This document shows positions 11,701 to 22,799 of a stretch of 64,000 nucleotides of DNA, piece by piece. The translations under genes and the position numbers were made by a program. Source of the stretch: Arachis hypogaea (taxonomy: Eukaryota > Streptophyta > Magnoliopsida > Fabales > Fabaceae); the NCBI RefSeq assembly GCF_003086295.3, contig NC_092051.1, positions 82,468,445 to 82,532,444 of the forward strand. The letters are read 5' to 3'. The notes beneath the pieces are model-generated. The model searched no databases. It was not told the origin of the DNA and saw only the letters and a program-made list of their open reading frames with translations. The number at the start of each line of letters is the position of its first letter. The stretch's first letter is position 1.

Positions 11701-14700
11701 CTTTGTTAACTAAATTTTGTTTTATTTATAATGTTACGTACCAGGGAAAGGTTATTTTAAAAAAACTGTGCATGCTTAAATATGTTTTCGGAACATGCAT
11801 TAGACAGAAATACCCTTTGAAATACACATGTAGATAGAAGCAGATTTCGTGTGTTGCTCTCTTTAAGAACAATTATTTTAGGACCAGCTCAAAATATCAA
11901 ATTTTTCTTAGCTAGAACAGGGGAAGGGCGTTAGCTATGGGGAAAATTTTCTGGTTGGTGCACATGTTGGAAACAATACTTATTTGTATTAGTGAGGTGT
12001 GTGGCCCTTTTAATCTTTCATATCACATCTTGAGAGCCACCCAAGAGAGCACATGTTTCTAAAGCATTATCATATGTTCCCAATATTGGGAATACGATTC
12101 CTTAGGAAAAGATAGCAGCTTTTTATTAACAAATAGTACTATATAGTAGTATATATTTTACTTTTCTTAGTTTGTTAGTTGTATGCATGTTGTTTTGCAA
12201 CTTGTATTTCAACTTTCAATCAGGTTGTTATAATTATTGTTTCATGAAAATTTACATGTAGCTTGTTATCCTAACCATTAATTATCATAAGGACACTAAT
12301 TAAAATTGTAATATGTTAAATACATTAAAAATTTTAAATGTTTTTTTCTAATATATATGCGGGTAGGAGTTAAAATTGGATGAGAGGTTACAAAAATAAA
12401 TTTGATATGTAAAATTATAACTTCTCTAAAAAACCTTGCATCCCTTTATTTTAAAATTTTCCCTTTAAAAATCTTGACTCTTGTTCTAATTATAAAGCTA
12501 ATAAACCTATAAGTAAACAATCTATATAGTCATCGTAAATTACTAACTCTTGAAACTCATTATCATACTTAAAATGACTACCAGCATAGTCTTTGTTGAA
12601 ACAACTATTTTGACCACGTTGAAATTAAGGAGTACTTATATTATTTATTGCTAATCTACACCTACTTTTCAAAGTAATTAATAATGATCAATTAATTGGA
12701 TTCTGAGGCATTAATGATCAATTAATTGGATTCTGATGAGGCCTTTACTTGCGAATTTAGTTATACTTTTTCCGCATTAAGCAGTATGGTCCAGGTTTTA
12801 CCCGACTTTTCGGCCTCACATTGACTCAACCAGATCCAATTCCTACTATAAATGAATTATAATCAAGGGAAATAATATGTAAAAAGCCATAATTATTATA
12901 TCATGGTTAATAATCATCTATCAATTCATTAACGCCTTTTAATGACAGACTGGACATCAAAAAATAATGAAGAGAGTAACCAATCAGCAGCTTCCACTTA
13001 GCATAGGAACAAAAGAAACCAAATAATAATCGCCAAAACTAATCATCATGATTTGTCGAGTGATCAGCTCACTTGTCCACTTAAGCAGTTATTAAGATAT
13101 TTGAATTATGTCTTATGCATACAATAATTTATTGGCCATCAATAAACCCTAAATTCTAAATATTAAATAGATTTTAAATTTGTGATAAATTGATTTTTAA
13201 TCTATCGAATTTGAGAATACCATGACAATTAAAAAATTATACCCCAAATAGAATAAAATAATATTTTTTTGGTAATATGATTTTGAAAATACTATTTGTG
13301 TATGAAATTAGTGGCCGCTTAGACAATTTTAAAATTTAAAAGTAAAGAAAATAAATAAATAAATAATCACAATTTGATTTAATAATATTAAATTAGATGT
13401 TTATATGTACAGTAATTTTTGTGTACAAATAATATATTATATAGTATATAGAATTTAATTAAAAAAATGTCTAAAGAATAAAGATGTTTTCTAAAAAGAT
13501 AATAATACAAGTTTTAAAAATATTTAATAAATTAAAATATAAAATTTTTATTTTCAATAAATTTAGTAAAATTACTTTTTATATTTTAAAAAGTTTTTTT
13601 TAAATATTAAAAAATTATTAAAATTTATTTTTTTTAATTAATAATTAATCAATAATATTTAAAACTAAAAAACTAAAAATATATTATTAAATTATTAAAT
13701 TAAAAAAATTAAATTAATAATTAAAAATAATGACCAAAAATAATAAACTTTACTTCTTTTTTTAAAAAAAATTTCTCCCCGCAAGATTCTATTATATAAA
13801 GTTTGGAGGAGATTATAAAAGCGGGTGGACCATAGACACAAAGTAGTAAAAGAACACCATATCATAAACGACAATGATAGATACATATATAATTTTGGTA
13901 ACAAAGTATAATAAATAGACACTAAAACTCAAGTATCAATTTTTTTTTATAGAAATTGAGTTTATAAATCATATAATATTAGAATTAATAGTTAAATTTA
14001 GCGTCAAACTTTGACATCAACAAAAAGGGGGTTACGTGGCTTAAATCTAAGGCAAACATGAAACGAAAGTTGAAAGATGAAGGTGCTGCTAGTTAGCTAG
14101 AGTGTGACATTTGCACGGTCGTTGAACCACAAAGTGGGACCCAACCCAGCACCAACCAAACTCAACACACACAAAAAGACTCATGTCACCGACAGTTTTT
14201 AAATAATCTAAATTAGGACTAAGAAAAGAGATTGTCGTTAAAACGTGGATGTTAAGGGAGTTAGAGAAAAGTTTTAATTACCAAATTTCCAACGAGCCTG
14301 AACGAGAGCAAGCTCAGGATTGTGCACTAAGAATGGGATGGTTCGCCACAAGAAATCAGGCTCAGGCTGAAAATCAGCGTCGAAAATGGCAACGTAATCG
14401 CATTGCTTAACATAGCTTCGTTTCATGCCTTCTTTGAGAGCCCCTGCTTTGTATCCGTTCCTGTTGTCCCTCACTTCATACTTTATGTTCACACCTTTGC
14501 TTGCCCACCTTTGGCATTCTATCTGCACCAATTCCTGCAATTTTTTCACACATCACAACGTCAATCAATGTTACTCCATCCATTCTTCTACTAATAATAA
14601 CTATCATATAGTACAAAATTCATTAGTTATATCTAAGAATAATTTTGTAATACATAATCAACAAAAGAACAAAAATTAAATAATTACTCAAATATGTTTT

Positions 14701-15832
14701 GTCTTTTTTCTTTGTGGAGTTGTGAAAATGTTTAACGAACTAAATTTAGTCTAATTAATTGAGTAAATATTTGTTTGATTTTTATTTATTTGATTAAAAC
14801 ATAAAGTATCTTTTATAATTTAAAAATTTTTAATTAGTCTCTAATTATTTATGTAATTATAAATAATTTTTGTAAACAATGATCTGAAGATGTGTTATAA
14901 ATTCATTTAAATTAATTATTTAAATGATTGAAATCTAATTAAAATAAATTTTTTGGACAGCGGAGAGGCGGTTTTTTCTTGCCATAAATGGAAAGGACAT
15001 TACTGATATTAATTAATTAAAAAAGTTTAGGAAGCCAATTAAAGTATAAGTCAATTAAGTTTATTTTTTATTTTAAAAATTTAAAATATTAGGATAGTAA
15101 ATGATTATTTCCTTTTTATTTTGTAACAAGCCTGTTTTTTATTTAATTAGTTAGAGTTGACTTTATTCTTAATTAGTTTTCTAGCGAAACGGTAATTAAT
15201 TACCTTGATTGCTTGATCAGTGGAGTCATCAAGAACTTGTACAATGATCCTATCAGAAGGCCAAGAGAGTCCACATGCAGCTCCAATTGAAAGCTGATAA
15301 ACCTGCATTTTATGGTAGAAACAACGGTAATATACTAAGAAAATAAAAAAAATATTAAAATTTATTTTATTTAATATTTATTAATTATTATAACAGTTAA
15401 TGAATGTTTAATAAAATAAATTTTGATTGATTTTGGCTAATTTATTTTTACAAGCAATATAATAAGAAGCCATCTTTGTGTATTATGAAGAGTATAATGA
15501 ATACTCAAACAAACTAATTAACTTACCTCTCTTTCATTGTACATAGGAATCTGAACAAGAACCATGGGGTAAGAAGAGTTTCCTAACTCAACATCGTCCT
15601 TCATTGGCTCCCACTTGTAACGCTTCTCAGGCCTTCTTCCAAACAATTTCACGAGACTAATCACAATGCCCATATACACTCTCTCTATGAACATCATCAC
15701 CGACATGATCAAGCATAAAAACACCGCGATCCTCAGCATTGGAACTATCAATGGCGCTTTGATCTGGCTCCACACCATTGCAAACTGCATTGTTATGTCA
15801 TCCTTTGCGCCTTCAAACGAAACCCCATCCAT
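8750..15832 (-). CDS. CSLA: Glucomannan 4-beta-mannosyltransferase (cellulose synthase-like A), nine exons
   Basis: Exons (minus): 15527-15832, 15204-15302, 14282-14534, 10414-10524, 10000-10136, 9639-9752, 9351-9550, 9011-9208, 8750-8912; 1581 nt, 526 residues. All introns are GT-AG and all phases agree. The enzyme transfers mannose or glucose from GDP-sugars to build the (gluco)mannan backbone in the Golgi. GT2 residues are present: DDS at ~127-129, DAD at 187-189, ED at 280-281, QQHRW at 317-321. One hydrophobic segment lies at ~35-60 and about four or five more fill the C-terminal 190 residues. From memory, sequence and length are close to Arabidopsis CSLA9 (~530 aa). The start MDGVSFEG was chosen over an in-frame upstream Met because the latter reads through a CA/GT repeat. 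No lesion is seen. Confidence 0.95.
10904..10955. repeat. Perfect 52-bp palindrome in CSLA intron 3
   Basis: All 26 base pairs match around the centre at 10929/10930; the arms are A/T only (TATTTATTAATTATT...). A related but imperfect sequence lies in intron 2 (about 15361-15425). Both copies are followed by AAATAAATT(C/T)TGATT, so they appear to belong to one small fold-back repeat family. Confidence 0.8.
12682..12738. repeat. Tandem duplication, unit about 30 bp
   Basis: The segment AATGATCAATTAATTGGA plus TTCTGA occurs twice in direct orientation, separated by GGCATT, within CSLA intron 3. It looks like a simple local duplication. Confidence 0.75.
15361..15425. repeat. Imperfect palindrome in CSLA intron 2, sister of the intron 3 palindrome
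   Basis: It shares TTTAATATTTATTAATTATT and the flanking AATAAATTTTGATT with the copy at 10904-10955. Its right arm has several substitutions, so it is presumably older or more diverged. Confidence 0.6.
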
Positions 15833-16372
15833 ATTCAAGAGACAAAACACACACACACACACAAGAGAAAGTAGTGGAAGAGAGGTTTATAATAAGAACA
15901 AGCTAATAACAATCTTTGTTAAAGAAGCAGGAATATTTATTTATTTATTTGTAATTTTCTTCTGGGTCACGCAAAACAATGGATGAATTGACGGAGCTGG
16001 AATAATGTCAGTGACACTATGTACTATGTGTAGGTAGCTAGCTAGATGAGATCTCAATATAGAAACACTTTTTTTTAGTTGGTTCTTTTCACGAGGATAA
16101 GTAGAGACCAAACAATTGATTGTAAGAGAAGTCAAATCTCTCTCTCTCTCTCTCTCTCTGATCAAACCAAATTAAAAGAGAACAGAACAACACCGCATTT
16201 GACAAAAAGCAGAGACAGAAGCAAAGAGTAATAAAAAAAGGTAACAAAAAGACAAGAGAATAAGAAACGTATATAGAAAGAGATGAGATGAAGAGAATGT
16301 TTTTCTCTTTTCTTTTTTTAGGGGGTCTCTGTGTGTGCGCGCTGCTTTGCACTCTCTCCTTAACTTCTTTCT
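15833..16372 (-). promoter_or_regulatory. Presumed CSLA 5' leader with (GA)n tract
   Basis: This is the interval between the inferred transcription start and the ATG. It holds a CA/GT repeat just upstream of the start codon and a (TC)n run at about 16137-16159 (GA on the transcribed strand). Several short minus-strand ORFs here would be upstream ORFs if the leader is unspliced. The leader's extent is inferred from the TATA box only. Confidence 0.5.
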
Positions 16373-16396
16373 TTCTCTCTTCCTCTCTCTCTCCCT

Positions 16397-16405
16397 CTTT
16401 ATATA
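16397..16405 (-). promoter_or_regulatory. Putative TATA box of CSLA
   Basis: The minus strand reads TATATAAAG about 565 bp upstream of the ATG, followed by GA-rich sequence as is common in plant core promoters. Initiation would be expected about 30 bp downstream, near 16365-16372. Confidence 0.55.
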
Positions 16406-17520
16406 ATGAGGGGTTTTGGGATTTTTTTTTTTTACTCCCAAGGCACTGGTCTTATTAGGACCCTTCTCTCCCTAATTGTTGTAGGTTGTTGCTATAACAA
16501 GAAGATTGTGCGGCTTATATAAAATGGGCAACAACAATGTAATGTAAGGTGGGGTGGGAATATCAAAATTTATGAATGTAGGGGAAAAAGAAGGTACCCT
16601 GAGCCTAACCAATTACAAATGAAATCATCAATAATTGCCTTCAATTTACCCACCTTTTTATAATATATAAATATGATATACCTTTTCATTTGTTGAAATA
16701 TTTAGTACTATGTTTCTACTTTCTATGGTTTATTGAATATTGAATATTTTGATAATGTTAATATGGAATTACGGATCGAGGGAAAAAAATTAAGAAAAAA
16801 TATTTATCAAAATATATATTAAAAGTAAATTAAATATTTTTTTACCAAAGATATAAAAATTCAAACTCGCAACTTCTAACTGAATATAAGAAGATTATAC
16901 TATTTGAGTTATAATTTGTTGGCATAAATAAATAAATTAAATATATATAAAAATAAATTATACTAATTAATTATTAGTATAAAATATATATAAAAATATA
17001 AAATATATATTAAAAATAAATTAAATTATATATATTTATACGTAATTGATTATTAATTTTAATATATAAATAATAATATTTTTTATAATTATATAGTAAA
17101 ATCTTGATTTGATTATATATTTGATTATATATATATATATATATATATATGAATGATTTGATAGTTAGCATTCTTTCAAGTTTCAACTATCCCCGAGCCG
17201 CGAGCGTTAGAAACATTTTCGTTTACTTTCTATTCCTTTATTTCATAGTATTATTTTGACATTTTCAACCTACAATTGGTAGTTATATTTCTTCAAAATA
17301 GATATTAGCTTTTTCATGTGTCATTATTTTATTGGTTTCGTACTCAATCTAATTTGCCATGTTTTAAGACCTAATATATAATTTTTATTATTGTACCATA
17401 ATAATAGATTTGCAATAATATGTTGTCATGGGCCGCAAACCACACCCCCCAATCCTCATATTGTTAACGACATTGTTATTTGCGCTTTAATACAATCTTA
17501 TTTGAAAATCTTTTTGTGAA
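16406..17520. other. AT-rich sequence upstream of CSLA
   Basis: No gene is seen. It includes long A/T-only stretches (16800-17120) and an (AT)n microsatellite at 17126-17150. Any CSLA promoter elements beyond the TATA box would lie here, but none could be assigned. Confidence 0.5.
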
Positions 17521-18043
17521 AAGTTAAACTCTATTTTAGTCTTTAAAATTAGTGAGTTACACTGATTTATTTTTTGACTTTTTAATTGTTATAATTTAGT
17601 CATCTAGATTTAAAAAAGTATACTAATGTAGTCTTTTGTATATTTTCCGTCGCTGAAACTCAACGCTGTTAGTTGTGTAGCTCAAATCTTGTCACGCTAG
17701 ACATATTAAAACGACGTTGTATGCATTTTGGCGCTAAAAAAGACAGTAAATGACGTCGTTTAAGGGTTAGAATAATACTAAAACATTATACCCCCTCTAT
17801 TTTAATATTGTTCAAATACTAAAATGACATCATTTAGTGCTATTTTAGCATCAAAACATGTAAAACATCGTTTTAATATGTCCATCATGGCAAGACCTGA
17901 GCTATCTCACTAACGGTGTTGAGGAGAAAATATATTAGTGCATTTTTTTTTTAAATCTGGAGGACCAAATTGTAGCAATTGAGAAGTCAGAGACCAAATC
18001 AATGCAACTCGCCAATCTCAAAGACCAAAGTGGAATTTAACTC
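17521..18043. mobile_element. Fold-back element with long inverted repeats (MITE- or MULE-like)
   Basis: The left part (AGTTAAACTCTATTTTAGTC...) and the reverse complement of the right part (AGTTAAATTCCACTTTGGTC...) match over roughly 250 bp each, so nearly the whole element is one diverged inverted repeat around ~17790. The inner arms contain AAAACGACG/ACGTCGTTT-type sequence. No clear target-site duplication could be fixed, so the exact ends and superfamily are uncertain. Confidence 0.7.
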
Positions 18044-18107
18044 GTGTCTATGCATTTTGACTTTGTGTATTGATATGCATTTTATTCTTTGAGACTTGTT
18101 AGCATAT

Positions 18108-18345
18108 GGATATTTTACTTTTATAAATAAAATAAATGTAATAATTACTAAAATAAATAATTTAAAAATTATTTACCATTTAAAATTTCATGGTCTTATC
18201 TCGTTTACAGTGTAAACGAGATGGCATTTCGTGTATCTCGTTTACAGAGATAGGACACGTCAGCTGTCATGTGTCTATCTCGTTTACACTGTAAACGAGA
18301 TACATGAAATGCTCATCTCGTTTACAGTGTAAACAAGATAGATAG
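18108..18345 (+). repeat. Left TIR and subterminal palindromes of the MULE
   Basis: An AT-rich terminal repeat is followed by three or four copies of a 24-26 bp palindrome made of TCTCGTTTACA and its complement, at about 18198-18224, 18236-18251 (half), 18278-18302 and 18314-18340. Intervening bases include ACACGTCAGCTG. Confidence 0.8.
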
Positions 18346-18449
18346 AAGACAAAGCTGCAGCAGCTATAAAAGGATGTGTAACTCTTAATATTCTCCACCA
18401 ACATTTTCTATCCTTTTTCTATCTGGTTTTTCTCACGAAAACAAGGCAT

Positions 18450-18990
18450 TAATGGCCAGACAGTGCAGACAGTGATTCATTCGATGGTGGGGATGAGGAT
18501 GAGTTTGTACCGGAGACACCTGCCGTGACCATGGCGCTCCATGTCCTGCCGCCACCTCACCCAATTCCGGCGCTATCGGCAGTGCCAAGTCACTATCACA
18601 GTCTGGATGTGGACGCCATGCATGAGAGGACTCCGTTTTCTGACACGGGTGAAGAGAATTACATCCTAGACGGTGGTGTAAAGTTTCGGGTCGGCCACAG
18701 GTTCAAAAGCTAAGAGGCAGTGCTTCAGTGTGTGAAGAACTACAGTATTTGCAGGAGTGTGGAGTACCGGATGATCGAATCGGACCGGTTGAAGTACCAT
18801 GTGCAATGCCGTCAAGCTGAGAGTGGGTGTCAATGGAGCCTCCGTGTGGCCCTTCGGCAGAACCTCGGATACTGGTAAGTTCAACCTTAATTATTTTTTT
18901 TCGAAACTTCTGTATGATATATTAAGTAGGTTTGAGATATGGCTGAAGTAATACTGTCTTGTTGTGTTCAGGAGGTTCGGAGGGTTGGTA
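18450..18990 (+). pseudogene. mudrA transposase N-terminal fragment
   Basis: The plus-strand frame reads an acidic stretch (GDEDEFVPETP), then LPPPHPIPAL, a region ending in YILDGGVKFRVGHRF, a stop at 18711-18713, and on in the same frame through EAVLQCVKNYSI, VEYRMIESDRLKYHVQC and SLRVALRQNLGYW. This matches the MuDR N-terminal DNA-binding region of plant MULE transposases. A good donor (GTAAGT) follows at 18875 and an acceptor at 18971, with the second exon entering EVRRVG. The catalytic DDE core, zinc finger and everything downstream are absent. It is a pseudogene, but it fixes the orientation of the left half of the element. Confidence 0.85.
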
Positions 18991-19004
18991 GAGTGCACAG
19001 TTGG

Positions 19005-19721
19005 TGGAGCAATACGAGTGCGTCTCAGGACGCCATTGCTCCACAAGTGCCGAAATCAGGAAATTGTCAAAAGTGAAGTCTCTGAGGGGCACCGTATCGC
19101 CGAATTCGGCCTCAACCAGATATAGGACGATGGCGTCGAGTGGAGGAAGGATATGACTCACTTGTCGAGGCAGTAGAAGGCGAGGCCTCTGAAGAATTAT
19201 AAAATAAAAATCAGCCTTATAATATAAGGGATGATTATAAATTTTTGTTTTACTGAATTCTTTCTTTTTTTTTTTTTTTTTAGTAATTAAATCAGCTTAA
19301 CATGATACACACCACATTAGACGTTAAGCAAATATTTCTATCTAAACTACAGCTACTTCTACTTAACAACATACATCTATGTTTCTATCCTACACATGTC
19401 TCTAAATTACATATGTCGGTAAGCAAATCCTAATTAGAACGTTATAACTAATAACAACCTACCACAAAAAAAATAGAGTTCCAAACCAATAATTAAATCA
19501 TAACATCTTTGCACAAGCAAATAGAGTTCTAAATTCTTCCTAGAGACCTATTCCTAAACCATTTAACTATGTACTTGTCACTATAGGACTACCCTAACAA
19601 TGGCACCATCCTAAGATCAAACAAACAGAACGCAACTAATCTCGAAGTCGGCCGCCCCGGCGTAATGTGACGTCTCGTTCAGCCTGTTGATGTCTCCGTC
19701 GTTCCCCGCCTGGCGCGCCAT
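19005..19721 (-). pseudogene. Plant mobile domain (PMD/MAIN-like) gene 5' fragment
   Basis: Exon 1 (19641-19721) encodes 27 residues starting MARQAGNDGDINRLNETSHY. Exon 2 starts at 19188 after TTCTTCAG and reads RPRLLLPRQVSHILPP, VEAEFGDTVPLRDFTFDN, LISALVEQWRPETH before the match ends near 19005. This is the N-terminus of the PMD family (Pfam PF10536; Arabidopsis MAIN/MAIL relatives). PMD proteins are nuclear; several act in silencing and many are encoded by TEs. The exon 1 donor is GAG|AT instead of GT, so splicing is predicted lost. The rest of the PMD is deleted at the junction with mudrA. Confidence 0.8.
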
Positions 19722-19845
19722 CACTGGATCAGTCTAAAATAGGGTAAGAAAGGGTTAAAAGATGGGAGAAAGAGGTTGACTAAGTCAAAATGGAGTCCGG
19801 AACAATGTTGTAAACGACTTATATTTATAGGCTCGGACAGACCCT

Positions 19846-20047
19846 ATCTCGTTTACAATGTAAACGAGATACACACGTGGCAGCTGACGTGTCATATCTC
19901 GTTTACAGTGTAAACGAAATACACGCAAAGCCATCTCATTTACACTATAAATGAGATATGATCCTAAAATTTAAAATGATAAATAATTTTTAAATTATTT
20001 ATTTTAGTAATTATTATATTTATTTTATTTATAAAAATAAAAAATCC
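19846..20047 (-). repeat. Right TIR and subterminal palindromes of the MULE
   Basis: Mirror image of the left end: palindromes at about 19848-19872 and 19894-19920, a diverged one at about 19932-19958 (CTCATTTACA...), then the AT-rich terminal repeat ending at 20047. Confidence 0.78.
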
Positions 20048-20341
20048 GTGAGCATATACATATCAACTTGATAACCCAATTCTAGCAAAATTTGAGTCCA
20101 AAATACGTGAAGAAATTTTTATTAGGTATTTCACTTCTAATAAGATCTAGAATTTTATCAAATTCATCAAAACTATTGAAAAATTTATGCAGGTCTCTTT
20201 TTTTAATACTAATATTTTTAAAAATAACAGTGTAAAAGTTTCACAAATTTTTAAAATCTTCTATAAAAAAATAATTCTATTTTATTTTCTACTTTTGCTA
20301 AATTAAAGTCACAACAACTAAAGATAATACTAAAATTTTAC

Positions 20342-20930
20342 ATTGTGTTTGGATGAAAGGAATTTAAAAGGAAAGAAAATGTAAAAAAAGAAATTAGATG
20401 GAAAACTCAGTTTTTTATTGTTTGGATCACAAAAGAAATTGAGTGAAAAATCAAAAAGGATATATGGGATCCATATAAAAAAATTTTCCTCAACATTGCC
20501 AAAAAAATTCGTGGAGAAGGATAAATATGATTAAAATTCTATATTTACCCTTTTGATTTTAATAGTTTTAATATATTATTATAATAAAAATTTATATTTA
20601 AACATTATATATGTATTAGATAAATAATTTAAATTAAATATATAAAATTATAATATTTTTAAAATATAATAAAATATAAATAAATAAAAATATTTATATT
20701 TTATTTTATTATAAGGGTATTAATGTAATTTTATACTATTATAATTTTTTTTCTCTCACTTTTTTTCTATCTAAACAAAAAAAAAATTTATATTTTTTTC
20801 ATCCATTTTCTCTTCATCAAAACAATGCATAAATAACTCTACTTTTTCTTCTATTTTCTCTCTTCTCATTTTCTTTCCTCTTATTTTCTTTCCTTCTATT
20901 TTCTTCCCAATATCTAAACAAAGCCTACTG
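20342..20930. mobile_element. MITE-like element with GTTTGGAT / ATCTAAAC ends
   Basis: The left end (TTGTGTTTGGATGAAAGGAA) and the complement of the right end (GCTTTGTTTAGATATTGGGA) are similar inverted termini followed by AAAAGGAAAGAAAATG-type sequence. An inner repeat (GTTTGGATCAC / CTATCTAAAC) mirrors them. The style is hAT-like, but I could not define the target duplication. No coding capacity. Confidence 0.55.
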
Positions 20931-20939
20931 GTTCAGATG

Positions 20940-21096
20940 GTATCCAAACAAATTCAAAAAATAAAAATTCTACTAGAATTATCCTCATAAATTTATTATT
21001 AAAGATCCATCAATAAAAAGATTTACTAGATCAACTTTAAAAAAATTGGAATCTACCAACATCACTTTCATTTCACCTATTGAGTTTAATGATATT
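20940..21096 (+). pseudogene. Copia relic C, 5' piece of pol (integrase-RT linker)
   Basis: The plus frame reads HKFIIKDPSIKRFTRSTL, LKKLESTNITFISPIEFNDI with scattered stops. It aligns with the linker just upstream of RT in element A (LEKFIISDPSKGISTRSSL). It stops exactly at the target duplication ATATT, and the continuation lies after element B at 29133. Element B therefore interrupted an existing copia copy. Confidence 0.7.
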
Positions 21097-22207
21097 TGTA
21101 ACACCCCATTACCCTAAGCCTTATCTCTAACCGTAAAGCAAAGGATAACAAAGTACCACGACAGTTCTAAAACTTATAATATATAATATATGTCCAAGAA
21201 TTTATATAACTAGAAGCCCGATGAAGGAATAAAGCTCAAAATCGCACAAAGCGAAATTACAAAACGCGAAGCGTTCACACACGATGACTAAATATGTAGG
21301 CACAGACAGAACAAGACATAATATATATAAAACCTTGTAGATAGCTCCAGAATATATAAGGTAATAATTAAATTAACAAGACATATATATAAGTATGAAA
21401 TACCAAGAAGAGAACTAGTCACAGCCTGCGGAGTTTACGCCGGCTAGTCAAACTGAAATACAAAAGAATTTTTGGAAGTTTAAAATAGCTTGTACATCTT
21501 ATCTCTAAAATCAAGCCTCTAAGGCCATAAAGTCTAAAATAATATATGAGAGAAGGTACTACAATAAAATAAAACAAAAATAATCAAGGAAGAAACCATA
21601 CTCCGCTCTGTCACCATGTCCGCAATTTCACCGATGTGAATTACGACCTGCATCTGAAAATCAACAACAATATATAATATGAGAACCGGAGGTTCTCAGT
21701 ATAGTAATAGTGCCCAATATATAAGATGTAAAGTTCCGGGACGCCAAAGGCAATCCTAGAACTTCACATCGATGCCGATATTCAAGCTTAACAAAATAAA
21801 TAACTTAAACCGTAAACAATAAACAAGGGTATCTAAACTTAGGAGATTTCTAGCTAAAACTAGTCACCGCTGTTCCACAGCCTTCACCAACCTACCCTCC
21901 GTGTGATCCCATCGCCACCGCCTACCTAACCTCCTCAGCACTAGACAAATCACAGATAATGCAAGAAAGTAATACACAGTTAATATTCAAATATAGCAAG
22001 TAATTCAAGAAGCAAGTAGGCATGTTATACATTTAGGAAAACCACAAGTAATCAAGGCAACCAAGCACATAAGATATGCATATGATGAATGCCTGTCCTA
22101 TTGGCTGTGATATCACATGTCGGTTGTAGTGCCAAACCCGACACATAATCCGGCCGGCAACTCCCAGATTAGTCTCTCTGTTGCGCATACTCAGGAGGAA
22201 TAATTCT

Positions 22208-22375
22208 GAGGGATGAGTGCCCTACCACCTTCTTCTTTCAGAGGGAAACATTCCAAGGGAGAGTGCCCTACCACCTTCCTCTGGATGCCGCATGATTCCG
22301 TGGGTTAGTGCCCTACCACCTTCTCCTTTCAGAAGGAAACGTTTCGAGAGAGAGTGTCCTACCACCTTCCTCTGG
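22208..22375. repeat. Short tandem-like repeats in the element B LTR (first copy)
   Basis: The unit 'AGTGCCCTACCACCTTC...CCTCTGGATGC / CCTTTCAGAGGGAAAC' style recurs about four times with spacing near 50 bp. The equivalent block in the second LTR is 26640-26870. Function unknown; possibly an LTR promoter or leader module. Confidence 0.6.
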
Positions 22376-22799
22376 ATGCGAGAAATATGAGTGAGAAGCC
22401 CAGCTTCAACCCTCACATCCGAACGTAGGCGGGAGACTGTCACAGCCCCTACGACAAAGAACAAAGCATATCACAATCACATAATCCTTTTCAAAGGCCA
22501 CTGCTCATAGCACACTTTCGTTCATACTCATTCCATTAACCATAATCATTCATGTTTTTGAAGCCAGGATGACCTCAACACTCTGCCCAAACACTCCAAC
22601 TATTCCATCCACAAAACTTTCCAATCCTAAATCACCGTCTTCTAACTTGTAACTAAAATACCCCTTTTGTACACTTATTATTTTATTCCTTGATTCAAGA
22701 TCCTAAAACTGGTAAAAAGGTTTTAAATAAGTGTTACGAAAATTTGTAAGCTTGCCGAGAAGATAAAACAGTTAAAAATAAAGTTTTCTTTAAAAAATA

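Larger units (their letters stand above)
10525..14281 (-). other. CSLA intron 3, 3757 bp
   Basis: This intron accounts for more than half of the gene; the others are 88-669 bp. It starts GTAATT at 14281 and ends TTTTCAG at 10525. It is AT-rich and holds a 52-bp perfect palindrome (10904-10955) and a 30-bp tandem duplication (12682-12738), but no recognisable coding sequence or TE terminus. Confidence 0.85.
18108..20047. mobile_element. Mutator-like element (MULE) deletion derivative with mudrA and PMD 5' ends
   Basis: Terminal inverted repeats are recognisable from GGATATTTTAC (18108) and the complementary AAAAAATCC end (20047) through AATAATTTAAAAATTATTTA. Palindromes CTCGTTTACA...TGTAAACGAG follow inside each end. 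The flanks GTTAGCATAT (18098-18107) and GTGAGCATAT (20048-20057) form a 9-10 bp duplication with one mismatch, as expected for MULEs. Inside, a mudrA fragment on plus and a PMD gene fragment on minus face each other and meet near 19000. It cannot encode a full transposase. Confidence 0.85.

Noticed and set aside
15833..15862. Upstream in-frame Met (MCVCVFCLL...) as CSLA start
   Set aside because: It reads through a (GT/CA)n repeat and has no counterpart in CSLA proteins as I recall them; MDGVSFEG at 15832 gives the normal N-terminus.
16089..16441. Minus-strand ORFs of 74-89 codons upstream of CSLA
   Set aside because: They lie in GA/CT-rich leader and promoter sequence; composition-driven, at most upstream ORFs.
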